Assembly (NCBI GenBank): GCA_030765055.1
Contig: CM060947.1
Coordinates: 257,335,273-257,399,272 of the forward strand
Length of the DNA stretch: 64,000 bases
Direction of reading: 5' to 3'
From: Mantis religiosa
Lineage: Eukaryota; Arthropoda; Insecta; Mantodea; Mantidae
The position numbers and the translations under genes are program-made. Below are positions 55,301-64,000 of the stretch, in pieces. The notes beneath the pieces were generated by a model. The model did no database searches, was not told where the DNA came from, and worked only from the letters and a program-made list of their open reading frames with translations. Position 1 is the first letter of the stretch. Each line of letters starts with the position of its first letter.

Positions 55301-56574
55301 TCAGAAAGGTTTAGGTCAAGAGTGGGAGTTAGATATATGTCCATTGTATGGAGAAGAGAATGTAGACTTCCATTGTATATTAAATTGTAGTGAAACAAGG
55401 ATATGGAGATAGCAGGCCTGGCTACGTAAATGGTACAGAAATGTATAGGTCAAGAGAATGAGCTAGGTAAATGTCCATTGTGTGGAGAAGAGAATGTAGA
55501 CTTCCATTGTATATTATACTGTAGTCAAACAAAGATATGGAGAGAGCAGGCTTGGATACATAAATGTGTCAGAAAGTTATAGGTCAAGATAGGGAGCTAG
55601 ATAAATGTCCATTGTGTGGAGAAGAGAATGTAGACTTCCATTGTATATTATACTGTAGTCAAACAAAGATATGGAGAGAGCAGGCTTGGCTACATAAATG
55701 TGTCAGAAAGTTATAGGTCAAGATAGGGAGCTAGATAAATGTCCATTGTATAGAGAAGAGAATCTAGCCTTCAATTGTATATAATACTGTAGTCAAACAA
55801 AGATATGGAGAGAGCAGGCCTGGCTACATAAATGGGACAGAAATGTATAGGTCAAGAGAGGGAGCTAGATAAATGTCCATTGTGTGGAGAAGAGAATGTA
55901 GACTACAATTGTATATTATATTGTAATCAAACAAAGATATGGAGAGAGCAGGCTTGGCTACATAAATGTGACAGAAATGTATAGGTCAAGAGAGGGAGCT
56001 AGATAAATGTCCATTGTGTGGAGAAGAGAATGTAGACTACAATTGTATATTATATTGTAATCAAACAAACATATGGAGAGAGCAGGTTTGGCTACATAAA
56101 TGGGGCAGAAAGGTATAGGTCAAGAGAGGGAGCTATATAAATGTCCATTGTGTGGAGAAGAGAATGCAGACTTCCATTGTATATTATATTGTAGTGAAAT
56201 AAAGATATGGAGAGAGCAGGTTTGGCTACATAAATGGGACAGAAAAGTATAGGTCAAGATAGGGAGCTAGATAAATGCACATTGTATAGAGAAGAGAATG
56301 CAGACTTCCGTTGTATATTACATTGTAGTCAAACAAAGATATGGAGAGAGCAGGCCTGGCTCCGTAAATGAGACAGAAATGTATAGATCAAGAGAGGGAG
56401 CTAGGTAAATGTCCATTGTGTGGAGAAGAGAATGTAGACTTCCATTGTATATTATATAGTAGTCAAACAAAGATATGGAGAGAGCAGGCCTGGCTGCGTA
56501 AATGGGACAGAAAGGTATAGGCCAAGAGAGGAAGCTAGATAAATGTCCATTGTGTGGAGAAGAGAATGTAGACT
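55180..56574 (+). repeat. 134-bp array made from LINE-E coding end
   Basis: About ten tandem copies: AGGTCAAGAGAGGGAGCTAG, AAATGTCCATTGTGTGGAG, GAGAATGTAGACTTCCATTG, CAAACAAAGATATGGAGAG, AGCAGGCTTGGCTACATAAA. Spacing 133-135 bp (AGGTCAAG at 55581, 55714, 55849). Each unit still encodes the DKCPLCGEENVDFHCILYC knuckle in one of the frames, but units are not multiples of three and carry stops. It ends abruptly at a mariner. Confidence 0.88.
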
Positions 56575-57545
56575 TGACATCTTCTCAAGTATTGACGTGT
56601 ATATTTCTCCTGTAACGGTTTTTCCGTTTTTGAAGATAATCGTTTAAAACAACTCCGTGACTATCCCAAAAAGCAGTCGCCATCACTTTCCAAGCCGAAA
56701 AATAAGTTGTAATTTTGAAGACTGTCCCTTTTTGCAGTCCACTGTTTGCACTTTATTTGTGTTTCGGGCGTATAATGGTATATCCAAGTTTCATCTAAAG
56801 TAATTAATCGGCGCCAAAACTCGGGTTTATTGCGCCTAAACTGCGCCAACAGAGCGTCGGAAATGTTCATTCGAACACGTCTTTGGTCTAACGTGAGCAA
56901 ACGCGGCAACCAACGCGCGGACAGCTTTCTCATGTCTAAGAAAGATGAATAATAATTTATGGAATATACGTTTTAATAATTTTTGCTATTTTTGGTGGAA
57001 GTATATTAAATTGACTAATTTTTAAAAATACTTATTTCATTTATTTATCTTTTAATGTTGATTTAATATGTGAAAAACACGTTCTTTTGATACATTCATC
57101 GGCTCTGTTATCTCTTTCACTTTAATTCGGCGGTTACCTAGTGCTTGGGCGATGTTTTCGTTGGTGGTTGCAGTATTTGGACGTCTGGAACTTTCATCGT
57201 GTCCCAAGCTGTTACGGCCACGTTTAAATTCAGCTGCACAAAGTTTTACTGTGATAAATGATGGTGCAGAGTCGCAGTACGCAGAATCCAACTCATCTTT
57301 GATTTATATAGGCGCATTGACTCTATAACAAATATTTAATGACAGATAGATAACCTATTTTGTCCATTTTCATAAAATCACTCAAATCAACTCACTCAAA
57401 CGAATGTTACGTGACATCTGAGCGTCTAAAATGGCTGAAACATTGGTGAGTAACTATCAACAGATGAGCAACAAAAATAGCTTGCTTTTATTTACGAGTG
57501 CTGCCATCTTCATGTTGAGTTCGGAAACTTTTCAGACCACCCTCG
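56575..57545 (-). mobile_element. mariner element, decayed
   Basis: 5' end by the complement of GGAAACTTTTCAGACCACCC and CTCG at 57545, then TA. N-terminal frame (57291-57052): KLCAAEFKRGRNSLGHDESS, RRPNTATTNENIAQ, EPMNVSKERVFHILNQH. After ~110 bp of extra AT-rich sequence the second frame (56933-56661) reads MRKLSARWLPRLLTLDQRRV, FWRRLITLDETWIYHYTPET (first Asp) and GLESDGDCFLG. The end of the catalytic domain is missing where it meets the LINE-E array. Same family as 27070-27874. Confidence 0.75.
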
Positions 57546-58334
57546 TATGTGCCGTCACTACTAACGGAGAGACACCCGCTGTTTGTCATTTGTTCCAATA
57601 CTACCGCTTTGTTAGTCACTTCAACTGTTTAAATCGAGCCAAACAATGTCCACTTGCCATGATCGTGTTTTCTTCCGAATGCAAGCAACAGCTAACGGAT
57701 TATCTATTGATGACTAACAAATATCGCTAATAACCAAGCCATTTTGTTGAATAATAGCTCACAAATCGCTAAAATAATGGAGCAAGATAAAATATAATTG
57801 CACAACTTGTGAAATATGTACGTTATGCGATAAAATAAACGAATGGTTTTTATTAGTCGTTTTAGTTCATATACATGTTGGTAGTACATGAGTTACAGCC
57901 ACTATGAATAAATTTGAGGGAAAATGTGCGTGATATTTCACTCGACTGGAGCGTCGATTACACAGTGTTAGACAGTGTTGTGCATGCATACGTATAATAT
58001 TAAACAGAATATTTTAAAACAGCATTTAAACATAGCTTTCTGTACTCAGATTTCTAAAAAATGTAAACTTCTTCCTGGATTTAATTCAGCTATTATAATG
58101 TTTTTAAAACACGATATAATATGTAATTACTTTATCCATAACTTAGGTATATTCTACCAAAAGAGTGAATCTCACCCCCAATACATGATTTGAATCTTCT
58201 TGAATTAAATATATATGTTTTACCTCAGTACCCTAAAATATAACAACTAAATTTATTGAGAGATACAGGTTTTCAGACTTACTAATTTGACATCCAAAAG
58301 ACTTTCAATAGAGGCCCATAACCCCAAAATGCAG
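57546..58334. other. unassigned
   Basis: AT-rich, no recognised feature. Confidence 0.3.
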
Positions 58335-59320
58335 TGTTCAAGTTAATAAATGGAAATTATTAATTTCTTCACAGTAGCCGTATATAGGCTAAGGTTTTTG
58401 ACAGATAAGAGTCAACATGAAAAATTCAATGCCACGGACTTCCTGGTTTCCGAACAGACACTCCAACCCATTGAGCTATCATGGCCAGCTTGCCGTAAGG
58501 ATATTAAATTCTACATTTAACTCGTATACAAGGGGCGTCCAGAAAGTAACTTCTGTTTCAATTTATCTCCGCTGCAGCGCTGCGACCGCAGTCCCGAACA
58601 TGTGCGGTAGACACTCTGTAACAAGGAGAACTGCGCCATTGTGAGATCTCTCTCAGCCACGTACGCTTTGTTGTGCTTGTTTACAATGTCGGTGTGATTG
58701 AAAATCCCGACGCTTGTGTAATCAGATCTGTGATTCATCCTCTGAATGCTAGGAAAGTGAAACAAATTGAAATTTATCGGCTATCAAAAGGTGTTGTGTT
58801 GTGTTTCTTCACGACAACGCACGACCACACATTGCAAATGCGACGAAAAAATCCTACAGGGATTTGGCTGCACGTGCTCGACCACTCCCCGTACAGCCCT
58901 GACTTCGCTCCTACAGACTTTCATCTGTGTTTGCATCTCAAATCTTTAATTGGCGGTTAACACTTTGACAATGACGAAGAGCTGAAAGAAAAAGTTTCCA
59001 ACTGGTTGAAGACATAGGCGGCAAGCTTCTATGAAGAAGGTATACAAAAACTTGTGCCTCACTATCACAAATGCCTTCAGACTTTGGGAAGTTATGTGGA
59101 AAAGTAGTTTAGGAGCTGTAGAATTTTGTGCAATAAATAATTGTTCTGTATCTGCACACACTATAATTTTATTACCAAACAGAACTTACTTTCTGGACGT
59201 ACCTCGTATTTCCCCGGTAGACCACTAGGGGTTTTCGCATCCGAGATACACCGTTTGTGGCGACTTACTATCGTAAGTACTTGAGTCCCAGGCTTCATCA
59301 TTTAACTCTTATTATTTTAG
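58335..59320 (-). repeat. element F copy interrupted by a mariner
   Basis: AATGGAAATTATTAATTTC, GTAGCCGTATATAGGCTAAG, a decayed tRNA-like module (58430-58485), then TTTAACTCGTA. The F sequence resumes after the mariner at TTTCCCCGGTAGACCACTAG, GGCGACTTACTATCGTAAG. The break is exactly at the TA target site. Confidence 0.75.
58529..59206 (+). mobile_element. short mariner deletion derivative, 678 bp
   Basis: TA duplications at 58527-58528 and 59207-59208. The terminal inverted repeats share CGTCCAGAAAGTAA near each end. Coding remnants: IENPDACVIRSVIHPLNARK (first ~30 residues), then directly HDHTLQMRRKNPTGIWLHVL, DHSPYSPDFAPTDFHLCLHL (last catalytic Asp) and, with a stop, HFDNDEELKEKVSNWLKT and a C-terminal YEEGIQKLVPHYHKCLQTLG. 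Most of the DNA-binding and catalytic region is deleted. A different mariner lineage from the others here. Confidence 0.85.
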
Positions 59321-59500
59321 ATAATGATGGACATTAATCATTTCTTCAAACTAGCCATATATAGGCTAAGGTTTTAGACAGAGTTAACATGAAAAAACTA
59401 GGAGATTCGTGGTTCAAATCCAGGCCGCGGCACTATTTCATGTTGACCCTATCAAAAATCTTATCTATATACGGCTAGTGTGAAGCAATGAATAATTTCT
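59321..59500. repeat. second, palindromic element F fragment
   Basis: Begins ACATTAATCATTTCTTC and CTAGCCATATATAGGCTAAG and ends with the inverse (TATACGGCTAGTGTGAAG, AATGAATAATTTC). In the centre is GTGGTTCAAATCCAGGCCG, a box-B-like end of the tRNA-like module. Small foldback structure. Confidence 0.65.
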
Positions 59501-59649
59501 TTTTTGATCGCACGAGTATTTAATTGTTTTGTAGATATTCTTTGTTGGCTGTTTCACTTTCTCAAGCAATTCTCTTTTCTTAAATAGCAAGCCCTCATTC
59601 ATTTTTTATCACTTTGGAATAAAAGAGATTATCGTTACTTAGACAACCA

Positions 59650-60385
59650 GTTTTAAAATATGTGACTATCACTTAAAGTCTACTGTATTCCCTTGTAACT
59701 ACAGTCACAAAATGTTTATCTTGAAATAGATAAAGCAGTAAGTGTTTGTACAAGAGTAGAGAAAGTCATGTATATAAAACATTTGAATAGCACTTAAAGT
59801 CTACTGTATTTCTTGTAACTACAAAAAGATGTTTATCTTGAAGTAGATAGAGCAATAAGTGTTTGTACAAGAGTTGAGAAAGTCATGTATATAAAAATTT
59901 GACTATCACTTAAGATCTACTGTATTTAATTGCAACTACAATAAGATAATGTTTATATTGGAGTAGATAGAATAATAATGTTTGTACAAGAGTAGAGAAT
60001 GTCATGCATATAAAACATTTGACTATCACTTAAAGTCTACTGTATTCCCTTATAACTACAATAAGATAATGTTTATCTTGAAGTAGATAGAGCAATAAGT
60101 GTTTGTACAAGAGTATAGGAAGTCATGTATATAAAACATTTGACTATCACTCAAGGTCTACTGTATTCCCTTGTAACTACAATAAGAAAATGTTTATCTT
60201 GAAGTAGTTAGGGCAATAAGTGTTTGTACAAGAGTAGAGGAAGTCGTGTATATAAAAATTTGACTGTTACCTAAACTCTACTATATTTCCATGTAACGAC
60301 AGTAAGATAATGTTTATCTTGTAATATATGGAGCAGTACATAGTTGTACAAAATTAGAAAAAGTCATGCGAGTGTAACACATTCG
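59650..60385 (-). repeat. satellite A array, about six units
   Basis: Minus-strand units, 118-122 bp. It starts at TGTGACTATCACTTAAAG (common stop phase) and ends at AAAAAGTCATG (common start phase). Confidence 0.9.
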
Positions 60386-61134
60386 TTTTGATCTTTATCA
60401 CTCACGGTGCTCATTGGAAGTGCATTTGGTGAATCGTCTGTTGTGCTCGAATTGGTTTAGGCTTGAGAAAGACACAGAGTCTTGAAGTAAAGCTCTCTCA
60501 GAAGTCGACAGACTTGTTTGTTCGTAGCTGTACAGTATACAACAGTTTATTTGTAGATTCACAAGAGGATCGTGGTCCAAAGGAAAACTGCAATAACTCA
60601 ATACATTGATTGAAGATGCTGCGCGCATGCGGATGTTCATTAATGCAAGACAATACACGGTCGGAGAGTTTTTAGCGGCGATCTGCAAGTTACGCTAGTC
60701 ACGGAACACAATAAGGTCTAAACCTTCTATTGAATAGCGACCCGGAGTAATGAAGGAACTGAGATTGGAGCAGCAAACTCGTGACCTCAATACAAAGATC
60801 CTCACATATTTATTTTGATGCTCTCTCTGGGAAACAAAACACGACTTACCCTAGGTAAATACCACGACTATCAGCGAAATACGCGATTTTTAACAAAGGC
60901 TTGCGAACAACGGAATACCATGTGAAATATTAGGTTTAAGTTGGAGTCCCATAGGGTACACTTTGGGCCCTCCATCTGCCTTTACATTTGAGATTTTTGG
61001 ATTATCTACCATTCGTTAAGTATTAGCAACATCGTGATTGAACGACCAGGCTGCCGATTCTAATAGCTCATTTACTGGCGTATCCACGTCAGGTCAAGTT
61101 GTCCCAATTCTCAATGTCGTTTAGGATGTTACGG
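60386..61134. other. unassigned
   Basis: No recognised feature. The frame 60398-60688 minus has no domain I know. Confidence 0.3.
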
Positions 61135-61380
61135 CTATTTACGGGGATTTCCTTAACATTGAAGATGAATATCTGCTATCTGTAAGTTCTATGGACCCTG
61201 TACGCATTAGAACATGATTTCACTTATCGTTCGATATGACTTAACTTTGGAGGTTTTTCCTTATCCTGAAAGATGAATGTCTGTTAACTCTAAGGTTTAT
61301 GTAGCCTGTACTCATATGAACACCATTTCATCCATTCCACTCATCGTCCAGTATGACTTAACGTAGGAGCACGTAACATT

Positions 61381-61424
<44 letters not shown>

Positions 61425-61681
61425 GATTCATCGATCGATATGACAACGTTGGTTTTGCCTTATCTTGAAAAGTAACTGTCTGGTAACTCCAACCTCCATG
61501 TACCCTGTACTCCTTTTAACGTCATTTCGTTCATCGTCCGATAAGACTTAACGTTGGAGGTTTTCCCTTATCCTGAAAGATGAATCTCAAGTAACTCTAA
61601 GGTTTTTGTACCCTGTACTCATCTGAACATCACTTGATTCGCCTTCCTCGGTAGCGTGGATATAAGCGCGTCTGCCTCACG
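61135..61681 (+). repeat. satellite C array with poly(A) and a following SINE head
   Basis: Four to five tail units. One unit ends GGAGCACGTAACATTGC followed by about 42 A, i.e. the genuine 3' end of a SINE-C copy. Further tail units follow it. The array then runs into a SINE-C head (CGCCTTCCTCGGTAGCG, GCGTCTGCCTCACG) at 61636-61681, cut by the mariner. Confidence 0.8.
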
Positions 61682-62591
61682 TAAACAATGATCATAGTAT
61701 TTTACGGTAATAGTTTTTCGCACTAAAATTCAATCTTATTATATTCTGTTAGATTACTGTGAAATAAACGCGCCATAGTAGTTTTATTGTTGGTACTCCT
61801 GGTTCCCGCCTTTGTGTACCAGGTAAGTTCAGACATGTTCAGTATCGCCTATCGCTGCAATGGAGGTAACATGCAGTTAAAGTTGATGTTAGAGGAGGAT
61901 CCGGATTCCTTTCAAACGTAATCACTGCTGATGAAAGTTGCTTACATCATTTTGATCCTGTGGGCAAACAGCAAAGCTAAGTGTGGAAATCTCTTTCATC
62001 ACCAATCCCCCCCCCCCAAAAAAAAGCAAAAGTGGTTGCTTCTGCTAGGAACGTTATGGTCATCTCATTCTTTGATTTTCGTGGAATGGTTTAAGAGCAA
62101 CTTGTAACTACACACACATTAGTAACTGTACAATACTACAGGGATGTCCTGAAAACATTGCAAGTCCATAGCAGGCGCAAAAGACCACATTTCCATGAAG
62201 CACGCTGGTTGCTGCACCACGATAATGCGCGGCCGCATATTGCCAATGTTGTTGCTGAATATCTTGCAAACATCAAGGTGAAGTGCATCCCTCACTCTTC
62301 CTATAGTCCGGATTTAGCCCCATGTGACATTTTTCTATTCCCTAAGTTGAAGAAACGCCTTCGTGAGAGACATTATCCATTATGAGAAGCAGTGGTGAAG
62401 GCTGCGGAGGCGATTTTGAAGGATCTCTCAAAAAATGGTTTCCGTCATGTCTTTGAAGACTGGCAAAAACGCTGGGATAAGTGCATCGTATTTACGGGAG
62501 GCTATTTTGAGAAGGACCAGCAAAATTATGAGAATGAATAAAGTTACACTGTCAAAAATAATTGTGATCATTCTTTATTTAACAGCTCTCT
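61682..62591 (+). mobile_element. mariner deletion derivative, third copy
   Basis: Same family and same internal deletion as 53086-54004: AATGGAGGTAACATGCAG joins the transposase start to LMLEEDPDSF. Catalytic remnants are TADESCLHHFDP-like near 61930, LLHHDNARPHIANVVAEYL and YSPDLAPCDIFLFPKLKKR. The left terminal repeat is shortened and the right one (ATTCTTTATTTAACAG) is present. Frameshifts and stops, including around a C/A run near 61990, make it inactive. Confidence 0.8.
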
Positions 62592-63790
62592 TATATTACT
62601 TTAGAAACATTGAAAATTTCGCGAAATTCACGAAACAATCACTAAAACCTAAAACTCTTCCCTCTGGTTAAGAATTAGGCTGTTAACCTACACAAACGTG
62701 CGTGGAATCGTTTTATAAGAATTCCTTTATAGAGTTAGGAAGTTCCGAAACGTGTACTTATGGCAAAATTCAAAACTGGTTTTGTTATGCGTGGAATGCA
62801 ATATTTCCGCACCCTATGTACGTAGTACAGAAAGTAAGAATACATTTCAAAGGCATGCTGCACATGTCTCTAGGTTAAATGTATGTCAGTGGAGAAGCAA
62901 GAAGTCAGGAAGACAATATACGGTCCCTTGTTCAATATTGCTACTCTGTTAAACGTGACCACTGAAACTTGTGGATAAGATTCTGGAAGTTTCTCATCTC
63001 GGCTTCCTGCGGGAGTTGCTACAGAGCATTTGTCTCTGTCTTTCTGCAGAAACAACAATAAAACTGCAGCTTCTCGGTTAAAGAAACGGACAAGTTCGTA
63101 CTTGAGGTCACTTCCCACCTTAGAAGTAAATTCCCCAACATGAATATAGCGCAACAAAACAAAGAGATAAAAACAGCAGCATTGACCAAAGTGGTCGCAA
63201 TTCCCTTAAGACCTAGTTTCAATTCCTGGTAATGGCCTTCTTCGATCCAACTGGATACACTCGCTTGCGAAGTTTGAAACGAAAACCTGTAAAGTTTATT
63301 GCATTATATCATTACAGAGTATAAAAACAAAAGATACTCCCATTCTGTTGCAAAGAATATAAATAGATGAGAATGATATAACAAACAAAAGAGAGAGTAT
63401 AAAATGTGACTGTCAATTCTGTGGTGTGTTTTGTTCTTAAATGTCCTGTCATTTGTCAAGTACTACAGAGGTGTATGAAACAAAACGCTCTCAAAACATC
63501 CGATTAACGTTTTTAGTAATTTTATAGCCGCACGTGCTGAAGTATGGATGCCATAAAATTTTTACAACGTTCACGTAAAGAATTCTTGCATTATTTTCTT
63601 TCATTATTGCAATCAACTTTACTAACACACCTGTTAAATAATTGAACAAAGGGAGAGAAATTCCTAACGGAAATCAGTGAAACTGTTTGTTTCTCTCATT
63701 CTTCAGAGGCCATACGTCCCCCCCTCCTCGCCGTCCATTAGAATAAGATAAAGAAGGTATATTCTGGTACTTAACGAGTCAAACAATCCT
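62592..63790. other. unassigned
   Basis: No recognised feature; short frames on both strands only. Confidence 0.3.

Positions 63791-64000
<210 letters not shown>

Overview
The window looks like intergenic or intronic DNA from a large, repeat-rich arthropod genome, most likely an insect. I found no intact host gene, rRNA, functional tRNA, operon or CRISPR array. The identification rests on the mix of element families: mariner and Tc1 transposons, hAT and piggyBac remnants, jockey/CR1-like and CCHC-tailed LINEs, tRNA-derived SINEs and LTR fragments, plus by-eye AT richness and eukaryotic signals (TATA, AATAAA, splice-like sites). I cannot name the species. A giant-genome insect is a guess, not a result.

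Layout. 0-5 kb: 5'-truncated CR1/jockey LINE ends, two copies of an internally deleted Gypsy-like element, and a LINE-B 3' end between them. 5.8-7.8 kb: an 85-bp tandem array. 8.4-11.6 kb: a mariner split by a SINE, then a satellite built from the SINE's own tail. 12.8-14 kb: satellite A, carrying a small hairpin insertion. 15.2-21 kb: a 112-bp array, then a LINE-B copy with an 11-unit repeat in its 3' UTR, interrupted by a hAT element with a perfect 8-bp target duplication. 22-23.4 kb: a decayed piggyBac split by a solo LTR. 25-31 kb: a conserved orphan ORF, element F, a mariner and an inverted SINE-tail array. 32-35.2 kb: a Tc1 element and another LINE-B with its 3' array. 36.4-38.9 kb: a roughly 94/122-bp array. 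39-42.5 kb: a tRNA-Glu-derived SINE, a palindromic cluster of element F, and satellite A. 43.5-47.3 kb: LINE ends, a second solo LTR, hAT and mariner scraps, satellite A. 47.8-49.6 kb: SINE-tail array. 50.6-54 kb: a second hAT, a second SINE and two mariners. 54.9-57.5 kb: LINE-E whose zinc-knuckle end is tandemly amplified, then a mariner. 58.3-62.6 kb: element F with a nested mariner, satellite A, SINE-tail array and another mariner. The window ends in a long (ATT)n tract.

The strongest theme is a link between satellites and retroposons. The 145-bp repeat is the 3' UTR of one LINE, the ~134-bp repeat is the CCHC-encoding end of a related LINE, and the ~108-bp repeat is the tail of a tRNA-derived SINE. 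The 145-bp arrays all stop at the same internal phase next to different flanks, as expected if that point is the element's real 3' end. Satellite A shows similar phase-locking without a recognised parent. Together these suggest that retroposon 3' ends are repeatedly converted to tandem arrays here and spread with the element. That process is inferred; the shared sequences and boundaries are visible.

Other points worth attention: heat-shock-element-like motifs just upstream of the TATA box in both solo LTRs; a 114-nt hairpin element flanked by a 12-bp direct repeat; two hAT copies retaining complementary ends of a related transposase; mariner copies sharing one internal deletion; and one possible host micro-exon near 29.3 kb with a start codon between splice-like signals. 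All coordinates of decayed elements are by-eye estimates except where target-site duplications fix the ends.
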